Positions 35,281 through 49,900 of a DNA stretch of 64,000 nt are shown here, one piece after another (positions within the stretch are counted from its first letter, which is position 1; the number at the start of each line of letters is the position of its first letter). Below the pieces are notes generated by a model. That model saw only the letters and a list, made by a program, of their open reading frames with translations. It did not search any database and was not told the origin of the DNA. Origin of the DNA: Lepturacanthus savala (Eukaryota > Chordata > Actinopteri > Scombriformes > Trichiuridae); the NCBI GenBank assembly GCA_030544235.1, contig CM060466.1:7245592-7309591 (forward strand). The letters are read 5' to 3'. The position numbers were made by a program, and so were the translations under genes.

Positions 35281-37365
35281 ATCCTCTTCTTCGTTGGTGT
35301 TGATGGAAGTTCGCGTCCATAACGTCGCACTACTACCGCCATCATCTGGCGTTATTACGTTAGTACATCATTCATTATTCAGATTAAAATAAAATAATTT
35401 TATAGTAAATTAGAACAAAATGAATAATGAAAGTAAATTTATTAGAATTAAAAAATATTCGTCCCTGTTTTATGTGTCGTCATATTCTGTGCTTTAAAAA
35501 ACTTCATCTCCCTTTGATGCATTTATCAGTGAATATAAAAAAATATATAATAGTATTTGAGACAGACAAAAACAACTTATTTCACTGTGGTTTTTATTAT
35601 TTTTACTGTATTGATGTGAAAGAGAAAACTCTTAATTCATGACTGCACTTTACAGCATTATATTCATATACATATATATTTAAAAAAATCCATTTTTTTT
35701 AACTATTTCCACATGTTTCAAAATTAAACCCAGATCAAGTGATTATCAATAACAACAATAACATACTTGCACTTAAAGAGGCCATCTTGAACAACACTCC
35801 TTCCATGGTAATTGCAGGCCATACTAATCATCGATAATACACACAAGCACCTTCTTTGATTATACGTGGCAAGCAGTGCTGAATTTTGGCACCTGATTAT
35901 TAGGCGTGTGTTGGGGGGAGTTTGGTGGAACGGGGCTGTATTGCTGCTGCTTCGAAAGCACGGTGTAAAAAAAACAAAAAACACAACAAAAAACAACAAA
36001 AAAACCCAGTCGTAATTCAGCTAAACCCAACAGAAACACGCCTGGCCTGAATCTAGGCTACTTTGGCAAACTATGAAAGCACCGCCACAGGTTATTTGTC
36101 ACTTTGGGTTCGAGATACTAAACATTAGTGAGAGAATGTGGAGAATTTTTAAGTCCAGATTTAGTGTTTTTTTTTTTTCTGAATCTGCTTGTGCTGCAGC
36201 CTTGGCACGCTTGTGTTCATGCATTTCAGTGTTTGAGTCTGTGTCGGCAGACGGAGAGGTAGTGTGTATGGTTGAGGAGGCCTCCCCAGTGTGGTGAAAC
36301 TAATGGCCTAGTCACTAGGAATCACAATGTCATGATTTAAAACAACGAACCACAAGCCAAACAGTTAACCATCAGGATGTACAGACAAAACTAAAAAAAA
36401 ACAACAAAAAATCTCAAAAAGTTTCAGAAAGAAATAATACGCGGCGGGTCTGACGGCCACAGAGTTTGCTACATATGTCTGAAACGTTATCTAAATCTGC
36501 CCCCAAAACACTAAGAGTGTCTTTAACTGTACAAAACCGACAAATCAGAAAAATCAGAAATACACAAGTGTCTTTTATGCTCGTGTGTGACCGAACGGCA
36601 TCGGTGTGAGTGGAGGTTTGATGAGAGGAAGAATGAGGAGGGATGAAGGAAGAAGTGAGCTTATATTACAGCAGGTTAAAGATGTGGACAATGACACTAT
36701 GGATACTGTGATTATTATCATTAATAGCGACATTAAGGGTTTTTTTTTGTTGTTTTTTTTGTTGTTTTTTTCAGGGTTTAGGTTTTCTCTGGTGATCCTG
36801 GAGAGTAGAAAGGTGGAGCTGGGTGTTTGTCACATGATGTGAGGGAATAAAGGGAAATTTGAGGTGTTCAAGCACAAAAGTCAACGTTAACATGCATGTG
36901 ATTATCCAGGTTTTGATCTTTCCGAGGATACGGGCTCGTTAAAGTATCCGGGTTTGTGTCTTTGATTCCTGAAGATCTCCACTGATCTCCCTCAGCAGCG
37001 GAGGACGGTCCGGGTTTGGTTTCTGATTCTGTAACTTTGGTTGACGACGCGTTTAGATGCATGGAGTAAAATTCCGGGACACAGTGAACTCATTTACAAA
37101 AAGGATGGAGACACAGTGAGTCGCGGTAAAGTCGCAGCGGCGTCTTTCAGGCTCGAAAACGCCGCCGCACGAGTCTCGTTACCGCACGTTTGTTGTTGTC
37201 AGTTTGAGACTTGGTGGTCTGGCTACATAACGGACCAGGGTTGCTGTGGATTGGTGCTGCACCCGTAAGGCAGTGAGCAGTTGTGGACCCGAGTCTGGGA
37301 CTCGGACCTGTGACATTCGGTACAGCGAGCGGATCGACGCATCAGGACGCCTCGTTGCACAACTG
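35281..37365. other. Intergenic sequence with one unrecognised open frame
   Basis: Mostly AT-rich with A/T homopolymers to about 36.0 kb. From 36.05 to 37.3 kb the composition is more balanced. A minus-strand frame of about 70 codons (36868-37080) has a complex, non-repetitive composition, for example KPGPSSAAEGDQW, and ends at a TGA. No family match is known to me and no certain splice partner was found. It could be a terminal exon, a 3' UTR or chance. Confidence 0.35.
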
Positions 37366-38298
37366 ATGCAAAAACTGAGATCTTAACAGATGAAAATCTA
37401 TTGTTTTTGGTTCAATTAGTAATAATATATAATAATACAGCTTATTTCAAGTTGTTTTCCTTGATTTTAGTCAATTTACTCTTTTTTTTTAAGAAAATAT
37501 TCATCTTTTTTTCTTGAAATGAGACCAAATTGACACAAATCCTGAAAAAAAATCTTTAAATAAGACGAGCCAGTGGAATAAAATCAGAATTATCTTATTC
37601 CAATGGATATGATAATGAGATAATTGATCTCTTGATTTAGTCAATTTAACCCTAAATAAGACAAATTATCAGCCAGTGGAATGAAATTAGACTTTTTTAA
37701 AGAAAATATTATTCTTTTTTTCTTAAAACAAGACCAAATTGACCCAAATCAGGAAAAAATAAGATAAATTATCAGCCAGTGGAATGAAATCAGAATTATC
37801 TGATTCCACTGACACTGATAATTTATCTAATTTCAAGTTATTTTCCTTGATTTTAGTCGTTTTAATATATTTCTTTAAAGAAAATTTTATATATTTTTTC
37901 ATAAAACACCAAATTGACCCAAATCAGAAAAACAAAATAAGATAAATTATCTGTCAGTTGAATAAAATCAGAATTATCTGATTCCACTGGCTGATAATCA
38001 TTCAATAGCTTCTTGATTTTAGTCAATTTAATCTTTTTTTTTTTAAGAAAATATTAGTTTTTATTTCTTAAAACCCTAAATTATCCGCCAGTGGAATAAA
38101 ATCAGAATTGTCTTATTCCACTGGCAGATCTTATTTCTTATTTTTTTCTTGATTTTAGCCAATTTAACCCTTTTTTTTTAAATAAAATATTTGTCCAAAT
38201 TATCTGCCAGTGGACAAAGATAATTCCACTCAATATTGGATTAATTGTACCAAAAACAAGACATTTTAACCGGTTAAGGTTTCACTTTTTGCAGCGTT
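37366..38298. mobile_element. Palindrome-rich element with expanded hairpin modules
   Basis: Outer ends are inverted (TGCAAAAACTGAGATCTTAACA at left; GGTTTCACTTTTTGCAGCG at right). Inside, a palindromic module of the type CCAGTGGAATAAAATCAGAA plus TTATCTGATTCCACTGG occurs at about 37570, 37770, 37950 and 38085, with partial forms between. Shorter copies are at 42117-42385 and 59449-59938, and a fragment is at 62370-62460. Non-coding. Confidence 0.7.
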
Positions 38299-39121
38299 GG
38301 ACCTCAGTTCGACACCGTTCACATAGTGAAACCTGAAGAGAAGTGACCTTCAAAGGTCACTTTGAAGGTCGCATGATATTAGAGTAGGGTATCAATTATT
38401 GATCATCTTCATTAATCCGTCAATTGGCCAAAAGCTCAAGGAAATACCCAACGATCTTCCATTTAGAGCGATTTCACATCAGCAGGAATATTTCACATTT
38501 TTGCTTGATGATCATCATCAAAATATTTGTTAATTTCTCTTTTAGTCTGATATTTGTCCGATTATCTTCAGGATCGAGACAGACGGACTCTTTGCGGACA
38601 TGAATACGGAGTAAAACCTTCTCCTCGTCTACTTTCAGCGGTGCTGATGGGATCCAGCGTTTCAGTTGTGCGGACGGATTCGTCCCGACGGCCCAAACAC
38701 ATTCTGAACGGAGCGCAAAGGCAAGAAGTGACGGCGTGTGTGAAGTGAGGCCTGATCACAGCCCTGAACTAACAAAGTTCACGTGGTGTGAATATTACAT
38801 TCGGATCGTTGGCGGCAATCGAGCCGTTTGTCCCTTTTAGTTTCAGCTTCCTGCAGGAAAACACAAACAAACAACAGCCATTAAAGGAAGAGTTCACCCC
38901 AGAACGAGCAGCGAGATCAACCAGAAACCTGCGTTTCATTCACTTTCACCTTTATAACTATAATTTCAACCCCCTCTGTGTATTTTTGATGCTGTTTTGG
39001 CCACTGGGGGGCGACATTAACACTGTTTATCCTGGCATGTTGGTAAGAAAATGACCCATTTACACATCAGATCAATATTATCAATATCCACCTGACAAGT
39101 TCCATATTTACTCTCCTTTCT
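38299..39121. other. Intergenic, balanced composition, no gene recognised
   Basis: A plus-strand frame at 38554-38748 and a minus-strand frame at 38568-38759 overlap in a moderately CpG-rich patch. An acceptor-like TATCTTCAG precedes GATCGAGACAG at about 38571 on the plus strand. Neither product resembles a known family, so no gene is called. Confidence 0.35.
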
Positions 39122-39515
39122 CCACATAACCCATTTAAGTTTTCATGCATATATCAGTTGAGTCACTAACATGTTATGCATCTATTTTTTCCATTTTAAT
39201 GTCTGTTATAGCACAAATATGTCCATAAACAAAAATCAATTTATCCCATGTACAAAACTCTTTTTTGGGGGATTATTCTAGAGACTAAAATGATTAAATA
39301 CACGTCAGGGTTGAAAATCCTAATAGAAAGACCTTTTTCTCTCTTTCTGGAAAGGGTTTGTTCACAGGAGGAACAGGAAGTTTAATATTTAAACTTAAAT
39401 TACTGTAAATAAAGTTGTCTACGATTTTATCATTAGAAAATAAAGGTTGTATGAGTAACGTTTAGTATGAAATGACAGTCACAGACTTAGAGGCTCATAG
39501 GCTTTAATGGGTTAA
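39122..39515. repeat. Second copy of the AACCCATTTAA-type repeat
   Basis: Shares GTCCATAAACAAAAA, TTATTCTAGAGACT and ACACGTCAGGGTTGAAAAT with 2808-3318. It ends GGCTTTAATGGGTTAA, the inverted form of its beginning. Confidence 0.6.
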
Positions 39516-40699
39516 GGGTAATATCAGGCTCTTTAACAGCTAAATGTCTGTTTGCTGATGCAAAACTTGTGTTTTTGGTGAAAACACCCGCCTGCTTCTT
39601 CTGATGGAAACCACATGAGACTGAAAAGTTGAGGGTAAAACAAAGAGCTGATTATACGATATATAGATCTGTTGCTACGACCGACACCTTCCACATTAAT
39701 AGTCGCGGTAATTTGATCAATCGTCGATATAAAAAATAGAGATTTAATGTCGCCGTTTGACTTTTCTATTCTAAATTAATCTAAACAGGTATTTAGTGGT
39801 TGCACAAAATGTCTGGACTTTTATTTTATTGGGGGGTGAACTGTTCCTTTAACAGCTTTACCTCACATAACAGACTAAAATGACACCAAATCACCTTTTT
39901 TATGTTTGATTCTTCATTCTCACAGAGTCCAGTGCAGTATAGTGAGTATCAGTAATGGTGCTGAAGTAATTATGGCTACATATATACTGTATATACACAC
40001 GGGTACGTTATGAGAATACATGAGTGGTATGATACAACTGGAAATAGTGGCGTACAAACAGTGAATGAGGTATAAACACAGCCATGTGTTGTTCTAGGCT
40101 TCAGCTGACTAACGAGGGCCCGTCAACAAATTCCACTTGTTCAAAATTTTGCGGCGCAGGGTAAAAAGTGAAAAGGTTTTTCATTTCACCGATAGCTATA
40201 AATTTGGATTACACCCCTACAAAAGTATCTACACAGTAAAACAGAAATTAAATGTTAATATAACATTTTTTTTTTATGCTAGCTTTGTCATTTTAATTAA
40301 CCAAATATTTGGTTAAAGTACTTTTTACTAGCAGGGGTTAGTTTTCTACATATGTACACACTACCAGCAAGGACATGTATATTTACAAGTGGGTAGCAGC
40401 ATTTTAGAAACCGTGGCTGATCGGAAATCACTATGCTGAAAATCCAAATACGTCGCTGTTGCAGTAGAGGGTTGTTTTTTTTTCTATTTTTGTCGGTCGT
40501 TGAAGAATCGCTGAAAAACCTTGGTGACGAATTTAAGGACTGGAGTAAAGCCGAGCGCTGTTCGTTGTCGCAGAAGCCGTTGAAGAAAAAAAAAAAAAAA
40601 AAGAGGCGGGAGGAGAGGATGAAAGACGAGATGTAAAACTCGGGGAAAAGGTGAGAATGGAGAGATTGCAGGGAAAAAGGGGGAGACTGCACGTGTGTG

Positions 40700-40715
40700 T
40701 CTGCTTGACTCCCTG

Positions 40716-40755
<40 letters not shown>

Positions 40756-40842
40756 ACCACCACCATGTAACAGCGACTGTGCATTTACCAAAAAATTAAA
40801 TTAAACCATAACCATGACTGTGTGTGATGAAACAAGAGTGTC

Positions 40843-40876
<34 letters not shown>
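40700..40876. repeat. Two GT microsatellites downstream of mri1
   Basis: GT runs at about 40721-40754 and 40846-40875. They sit just beyond the mri1 stop on its 3' side. Apparent open frames encoding Thr-His runs are translations of the repeat. Confidence 0.9.
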
Positions 40877-40878
<2 letters not shown>

Positions 40879-40920
40879 ACATTAAGGTGCAGTGGCGCAC
40901 ACGGACCAGCAGGGGGGGCT

Positions 40921-43900
40921 CTAGAGGGCAGTGAGGCGGCCGGTGAGCGCTGCCTGGAGCTCCGAGGGCAGGAAGACTCCCAGCTCCGTGATGATGCCGC
41001 CTGTGATGAGCTGGTGAGGAGTCACGTCGAATGCCGGGTTCCACACCTCGATACCTGCGGGCGACAAAAACACACACACTCAGAATCATGCTGCGTTTGT
41101 GTGCACTCGGAATTCAGGAAGATCCGACCTCCGAATTGGAAAAGTGCAACAGAACGACCCTTGAACTCAGAAGAAGAACAAGAAGGCATCGCACAAGGCT
41201 TCCTATTTTACCATGGGTGTATTATAGACCTGGATATGGTGCAGGTTTTTCCCAGTGGCCACTCGTGGTACTGCAACAAAAAAAAAATCTCATACGACCC
41301 AAAAAACAAAGCACCATGAATGCCTCTGAAATGAATAGTGGCCATTTTCCAGCCCTGTATCCAGTTCTTATGAAATATAATATGCATTTTACTAGATGTT
41401 GAAGCGAGGGGGAAGAGCAGGGAATTATGGGAAAGGGAATACAGTAGTGTAATATAGTCAGAATTTCCAACTCATTGCAATGGAACGCAGCATAAGTCTG
41501 GTTATTCCCCTTGAAAAGGTCCCATATCCTGAGATTTTATTTTATTTTTTATTATAAGAAGGTCTAGGTGTTCTATAAAAAAACTATAAATAACTCTGCT
41601 CCACAGAGAAATACACACAGCCCATATTCAGAAACTGTGCCTTAAAACAAGCAGCCAGGACCTCTGGGAAGTAGTGATGTCACCGCCCACCATTCAAATC
41701 AGCCAATCAGAGGAGACGCTCATTAATATTAATGAGATGGACACAAACAGCTTCTTTCTAGAGCTGGAGAGAGGAGATTTAAAACTATATTAAGATTATT
41801 TTTTAGATATCTATTAAATTAATCACTTTCATTACTGGTGAAACTCAATTAGTTAATTACTCAATTAGTGTTTTAGGCATTAATACATTAGTCATTTGTG
41901 ACAAATATGGGCAGGATTCTTTAAAAACTGTAATTAGGTCAGTTCTAATTATATATTATTAGACATTATCTGTACGACATGTCTGGCCTGTTATTTCAGT
42001 TTTGATTCTTAAAGCCAAAAATATATCTCCTTTGTGACATCACAACTTCAACAATATAATGCAGGGAAAGCACCTTAAAAACGAGTGAGCACTTGCTATA
42101 GTTTCACACAGCAACTACTGAAATCTTAACACTATTTTTTGTCATAATTAGTCGAATTATCATATTCGACTGGTGGATAATTTAGCTTATTTATAAGTTT
42201 TTTTTCTATTTCAAATTAATGTTTGTCTTGTTTTCTTTAAAAAAAAAGACCAAATTGACCCAAATGAGGAGAAACAAGTTGAAATAAGCTCAATTATCTG
42301 CCAGTAGAAGATAATTCTACTCAATATTAGACTAATTATATCAAAAACAAGGTGTCTTCACCTGTTAAGAACTCAGTTTTTCCAGTGCAATACAATATGT
42401 ATGACTTTTTCTTAATTATTAAAGGCCAACTCATTTTGTAGAGCAGGTAGGAATCTGTAGTTTAGTTTCGTGGGACAGAGCTGGGTGTGTTTTTAAAGTC
42501 ATTATTTGGACTTTAATGGAACTCGCTGGCACAGACAAATCAGAGCAATGAGGTTTATTAGCTCAGAAATAAAACAAACAGCTAGGAAAGCTATATAAAT
42601 CCACCGTTTCTCTGTTTGGAGCTTCAGCAGAACTTAATAGAATCATTTCATTGGCGATTATTGCTTGTTGATGTGATTTGTTAAGAGAATAAAGAGGCAG
42701 AATAACAGCAGCCGCCGTGTCTTTAACGCCGTTAACATGACTGAGTGCCAGAGGAAAGTTAAAGAGCGGCGGAGCCTCCTCCTCCTCCTCTCCGGGGGCC
42801 GGGGAGCTCGTTAAAGGGATGTATGTTTTAATTACTCTGATGTTACCGAGCACCTCTCTGCTCTGGAAACGTAATTAGAGATCAAATCACTCAACGCGGC
42901 GCCCGCGATTTCACCCAAAAACACACAAACATTTTCCGGCGCCGATCCTGGTTTGAATTTCGGCTGCAACTAATGAAGAGTTTCATGATCATTCTGCTAA
43001 TCATTTTATTGTGACTTTACCAACAGTTCAAAATCAACATTAATCAAGACCAGACAAAAGCATTAAATTATCACTTCTAAGAAAAAAAACTTTGTGGGGT
43101 GATATTTTTTCCTTGTAAAATCCCTAAAACAATTAATCTATTGCCCATTATTTTCTATCTGTCTCTACTCTTAAAGGGTAAAAAGGAGGAGAAATTATGG
43201 GAAATGAAGAACAGCGGGTCCCTAATAAACAGCGAAGCCTCAAACATTATGGGCCTGTGCAAATGTAACATGTGACCTCACAAATCGACGTCCTGTTCCT
43301 CACAAAGCGTTCTTTCAATCTGCCCCTTGCACTGCATGTGATGTGAATTATATCAGTGAAGGGAGTTTAGAGACAGACCTTCTCCAAAGAGGTTATTTTT
43401 CCCACCGGCATTTGTCTGTTTGTTAGCAAAATATCTCAAAAAGTCATAGACAGATTTTCATAAGATTTTCAGCGAATGTTGGGAATGCTACTGCGAACAG
43501 GTGATTCAATTTTGGTAATGATCTGGAAGAAATCCTGGTTTCTGGATCACTTTGAATTTCTTGTTGTGAGGTAACATTGCGGTAAATGAACCTTCAAAGA
43601 GGCGCCATAGTTTGGAGCCACCTGGTGGTGATACCTGGCAACTGCATAGCTGAGTTTATTAATGTATGAGCATCATCACTATGATGCAGATGATTTCTTG
43701 TCAGAATATCAACCTTTGTATTTGAATAATCTACAGCTCTGGAAAACATCACTGCAGGTTTTTCATCATCTCTACATTTCTCTACATTTTTGTTATTATA
43801 ACCATTTGTCATTTTCAGCAAAGAAAATGTTCTAAATGATATTTTTATTTGGAATTTGGGGGAAATGTTGTCAGTAGTTTATAGATTCAAACAAAAATGT

Positions 43901-46900
43901 TCCTTTTGTCTCTCATTTTTTTCCAGAGCTGTATAACCATGTTTTAAAGATAACATTGATGAGAATTGATACTCATTCCAGGATAGTGTGTGTATTTAAT
44001 TATAGGACAAATATAGGACACCGCTATTCTTGGTGTCTTCTTCTTTGGTGCTTTTAAAAGCGTCCGGTCTTACCGGGGGCAGCGATGGGGACTCCGTTTA
44101 TACTGGTCAGCTCCTCCGGGGGGCGCACTTCGATGATGATGTCCCTGCCGCTCTCCAGGCTCAGGTCGCACGACGTGCTGGGCGCGGCCACGTAGAAGGG
44201 AATCCCGTGGTGCTTTGCGGTGATGGCCAGTTGGTACGTGCCCACCTTGTTGGCTGTGTCGCCATTGGCGACCACCCTGTCGGCGCCGACGACCACAGCT
44301 GAGTGGGAGGAAGAAGGCGTTAAAAACGGCGAGGATTATACCCCATGTCTGTCGATTACATCTGTATTTCTATTTGTTAATACACCAACGTTGAAAAGTT
44401 TGGCGTCACTTAGAAATTTCTTAATATTTGAAAGAAAAAAACTCTCTTTTTCAATGAAGATAACTTTAAATTAACCATATATACACTCTATACATTGCTA
44501 ATATGGTAAATGACTATTCTAGCTGCAAATGTCTGGTTTTTGGTGCATCAATATCTATGTATAGAGGTGCATTTCCAGCAACTATCAGTCCAGTGTTCTA
44601 ATGGAACAATGTGTTTGCTCATTGCATCAGAAGGTTAATAGATGATTAGAAAAACCTTGATGCTAACATGTTAGCACAGCTGGAAACAGTTTAGCTGCTT
44701 AGAGAAGCAAAGATCATTATTTCTAACCTTATTAATGTCTATATTTTATATTCATTTTACATTTTACAACTCATGGTGGTAAATAAAAGTATGACTTTTC
44801 ATGGAAAACACTAAATTATCGGGGTGACCCCAAACTTTTGAACAGTAGTGTATACACACTTCATTTGTCCACTTATTCTCCGGGTCTGAACACACCTGTG
44901 ATGTCCATTTCTCTCATGGTGAGGGCGGCCATGCTGTCTGTGATGAGGGTGGCGGGGATTCCTTCGGCCACGGCCTCGTACGCCGTCAGCCTGGAGCCCT
45001 GGTTGTACGGCCTCGTCTCCGTGCAGTAAACCCGCTTCAGCCGGCCCAGAGAGTGGAGGCTTCGCACCACACCTTCACACACACACACACACACGCACAG
45101 GCTCATTATTGCAGTTACACCGCCATGAATAATTAAACAACCGCCCTCTTATCTCATTCACGCCTACAGCTGCCAGTCTCACCCAGCGCGGTCCCGTATC
45201 CGGCGGTGGCCAGCGAGCCGGTGTTGCAGTGTGTGAGGATGGTCACCGAGTCCCTGGGGACGCCGGACAGGATGTGCTGGGCGCCGTAGTTACCGATCTT
45301 CCTGTTGTCGTTGACGTCACGCTCCAGCATGTCTTCGATCCAGGCGATCACGCTGCAGCGAGGGAAATGAGAAGTGATGACGTCGGGTTCATGATCATCT
45401 TTATCTTAATTCTACTGTTGCTGCATCACGTTTCCTCTTTCTTGCGCTTACATCACTTGCACCAATCAGTTATTCTTGCTCCGTTCCTGCTGCGTAGACA
45501 CCAGTGTTATTTTTGTCGGCTAGTTCTCACTTTAGTTTTAATCTTGGTTTTCTTTACAGCTCTGCAAAATTATCTGATTTTACTACTTACAGGTATGTGT
45601 TTGGGCAAAAGCAACATTTTAGTTTGAGTCTATAAACTACTGACAACATTTCCCCCAAATTCCAAATAAAAATATGATCCTTTAGAGCATTTTTAAGCCT
45701 TTAGAGCATTTTCTAATCCCATCTTTCATGTCTTTTCATGTTCTCCACAGTCTTTACCATTGTTGTTGGGTGACTTGATTCCACTCCTGGTTCCTCTTTA
45801 AGCAGAATGAGGTGTTCAAGTGTTGGAATTCAACAGATGCTGGAATGGAATGACTGGAATACATGTGGATATGCTGATTCCAGAAACAAAGATGCAGTGA
45901 TCTCTTAATTTTTCCCAGAACTTCCTTGTTGTTTAGTCATATTTTAGTCTATTTTTAGTCAAATTAAATCCAAAGTCTTATTTTAGTTAACTGAAAGTCT
46001 AAGTATTTTAGTCTAGTTTTAGTCAACAGTCGTTCTTTACTCTTTGACAGCAGGTTGATAATAATGTTGATCAAAATTAATCTGTAACAATAGGAATTAT
46101 TGTTAGGAACCTTTGTTTGGTTCAGTGTGACACACGGACATGTTTTGAAGCGACACCACCGCAGTTACTGGACCGAGCTGAACGTTCCACTAAAAGTTTA
46201 ATAAAGTCTGTGTCACTCAGCAGGTTAAAGCAGCAGCAGAGAGTAGCTTCTAATGATGAAGTAACAGACGTCGCCGCATTTAGTGCCGACAGCACAGATG
46301 GAAGCTACATGTTCACACACACACACACACACACACACACTGGAAGTGACACACATCCAGTGAAGGCACTTTTTTGATTGCAATTTAAAAACTGATTACG
46401 TTTATATTTAATAAACTAGACCCATCTGGTCTTTTTTCTTTAACAAAAAATGTGTTCATTTCATTACAGTCAGTTGTAAAAGCATTGATTTTTTGTCTTT
46501 TCATCATTAAAATCTCGTCTAGTCTCGTCTGACAAAAGTAGCAGCGTCATCATCATCAATCATTTGTATGGAGTAGTTTTAGAGACTGGCCTGCACTTCG
46601 TATTTTCACATGTTTTTATGTAAATTCAATCACAAACCTGCCAGAATTATCAAGAGGCAAGTTTGCAGCTTTTTAGCTGCAACAATTTTCTTTTATTTTT
46701 TGCGATTTTCTATTGTTGTGGAGAATTCTAGTGTAAAACGCTGCAGCTGAGACGACTGTGGCGGCTCCACAACCACGTTTTAATATTTGATATGAATAAA
46801 CTGCGTCTGTTGGTTGTGCAACGTTACACTCGACGTCTACATTCACTAACAATCTGTCTTAGTCTTTTTCTTCTCCTCAACAAGTAGCGGTCTGTCCATC

Positions 46901-49900
46901 TCGACAAAAACAGGGAAGCACTGATCCAACTTTTTTCCCCCCTTTCAGAACAATTCAACAAAAAAATCCCCAGATTTAAAATAAAGAATAATATAAATAA
47001 ATAATGATCAAACTTCTGTCTGAGGAAGGTTCCATGTACTGTAACATGAGGTCAGATGAGACCAGAGAGTCAATTTACACGACACTCAAGAAAATAGAAT
47101 TATTGGTTTAATCTGACTGTGATCAGATTTCTGCGATGCGATGTATACACATAATGCAATTGGAATTTGATTTTCTCCAGCATTTATAAGTCAGAGTGAA
47201 GCCGGACAATGAATGAAGCTCCACAACAGCAGAGACGGGACAAAGTGGAGCAGAGAAGCTGCCGGAACTGGCCGAGTAAAGAGGAAAAAACACAGCGTTA
47301 GCGCTGATTCGATGTGTTTTCACACAGTGCGACCAGCAAGTCTGATTAATTAAAAAGAGAGAGACAGAAGGAAACCTATAGTCTATCCTCACACCAGCCC
47401 AGACTGTAACTGGAACTGTAGCTGAGTTTATTAAGATTATTAAGCTTATTTTACAAGATACACACGTGTATATACACACATGTGTACACTACCGTTGAAA
47501 AGTTTGGGGTCACTTAGAAATATCCTTATTTTTTTAGATTTTAAGAAAATCACTGTTTTTTTCAATGAAGATAACTTTAATCTAATCAGAAATACACTCT
47601 ATACATCACTAATGTGGTAAATGACTATTCTAGCTGCATCAATATCTACATAGGTGTATAGAGGCCCATTTCCAGCAACTATCAGTCCAGTGTTCTAATG
47701 GAACAATGTGTTTGCTCATTGCATCAGAAGGTTAATGGATGATTAGAAAACCCTTGATGCTAACATGTTAGCACAGCTGAAAACAGTTTAGCTGCTTAGA
47801 GAAGCTAGAAAACTGACCTTCCTTTGATGGAAGGTTTGAAGGATAAAATGATTATTTCAAATATAAATCATTATTTCTAACCTTGTCAATGTCTTGACAT
47901 TATTTTTTATTAATTTTAGAACTCATGGTGGAAAATAAAAGTGTGATTTTTAATGGAAAACACTAAATTGTGACCGGTAGTGTACATCAATGGCCGCATT
48001 AACCTGCTGAAACAACAGGTGACGCTACATAAAAGTGCAGATCCGACAGTTTGGGGATTTTCTCAGTTGAAAGTAAAACTGAGACAAGGATGAGAAAAGT
48101 CCAACTAGACGCAAAAGTCTAATTTTGAGCGTAGTAACGTGAAAGAAACTCTTTCCAGTTCCTATGAACTGAATCCTGCCAAACTATCACTCTCTCTTTC
48201 TTTCTCACGCTGACATGACTGTGGTTTCCCACCTTTTACCTTATCTGTTATAACTTTCACATCTCTTTTATTTTATTTCCTGCAGGGAGGCACCTGCAGC
48301 TGGTGTTGAATGAAGAAGTTAACCTGGTATTACCAGAACGTTTCAGTTCACACTTCAGGATTTGACTGATTGCATCTGATTGCATATAACAAGCCATCGA
48401 CCGGCCTGTCCGGTTTGCAGACTGAGTGTCCATCGGCCTTAAAACCTACAGAGTTTCTGTTTGCATTCATATTGTAACTCTAAAAACACACGGTGCGTGT
48501 CCTGGAGGTCGAACTGATGGATTTACATCCTGACAGGTCGCAGATCCAGTTTCCTCTTAAAGGTTTTAAGACATTTACATAGTTTACTCATGAACAGTCC
48601 TGTTCTTCTCCTCTGTTCTGCTAATAGATGAGATGAAGAACTTTTTAACTGAACGACTGGAGGCAAACAGAACAAAATGTCACGGAATGTTGGTAAAAAC
48701 ATGGAAAAGAAACGTAAAAACCTGCAGCGGACTCCTAATAACATGCGTTTGTTCTGGTTTAGTTAAACAAATATATTTAGAAAATGTGAACCAGGTGAAT
48801 TTTGCACGGTTTTCTTTTTTTTAAATGAACCAAATTACCACAAAATATATATAATTGATCAGTTACTCTCTCTCTTTCTGTCTCTACTTAAGGTTTTGTG
48901 GTGCTTTATATATGTCTGAATACTAAGAAAATACTATATTATATTACAATAGATGCAAAGTAAAGTACAGATATTATATCCAGTAGGTGATTGTGTCTAT
49001 TCTTTCACTAGATGTAGTCCTGAGTGTCTTTGGTGACACTTGCAACGATTAATCGATTAATCAATTACTTGCAGGTTATTTTGAGTTGTTTTTAAGAAGA
49101 AAATCTGAAATTCTCTGGTTCCAGCTTCTAAAATCTGATTATTTTCTGTTTTCTTTAATCTGGTATAATAGTAAACTGATGATCTTTGGGTTGTGGACTG
49201 TTGATCTGGACCAACAACAACAAAAAAAGACATTGGGAAACATTTTACACCATTTAATGAACCAAAAAAATGATCGATTAATTGTTTCAATAATCGATAG
49301 ATTAATCGACTATAAATAGATGTTGGTTGGAAGCTCTAATCATCAAATTCATCCAATTTTCCAACAATTATGTCAAAAAGAATCTACGTTAAGATAATTT
49401 AGACTAAAGTTTGGGAATTAATCAATTAGTTGCCAATAATTTTGATAAACGATTTGAGTCATTTTTAAAAGGCAAACGTCCAAATTCTCTGGTTCCAGCT
49501 TCTCGAATCTGATTATTTTCTTTAGTCTACAACAGGAAACTGATGATCTCTGGGTTTGTGGACTGTTGGGTTGAATCTTCAGCTTTGGGAAACAGTGATC
49601 GACATTTTACACCACGTCACGAACCAAACAACCAATCGATTAATCGTTCCGATAAGCGATAGATTAATGGAGCGTCAGAACCCGTCCCACCTTTCTCTGA
49701 GCTGCTCCGAGTTCTTCTCCATGCTCTCGTTCTCGGCGAACTCCATCAGCTCGCGGGCGGCGCGGCCCATGTTGACGGCGGTGGGCCGGGCCGAGGTCAG
49801 GTGACACAGCGACTCCCTGATGAAGGTCACGGGGTCGTCGCCGCCGGCGCCGGCCCGGAGCTCCACGGCCAGGCTGAGGCAGCCCACGATGGCGATGGCC

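Noticed and set aside
38554..38759. Opposing plus and minus frames in a CpG-containing patch, with an acceptor-like site
   Set aside because: Neither product resembles a known family, no exon partner was found, and the frames overlap each other; kept only as a note under the intergenic entry.
40533..41089. Frames with Thr-His repeats near the mri1 stop
   Set aside because: They are translations of GT/CA microsatellites.
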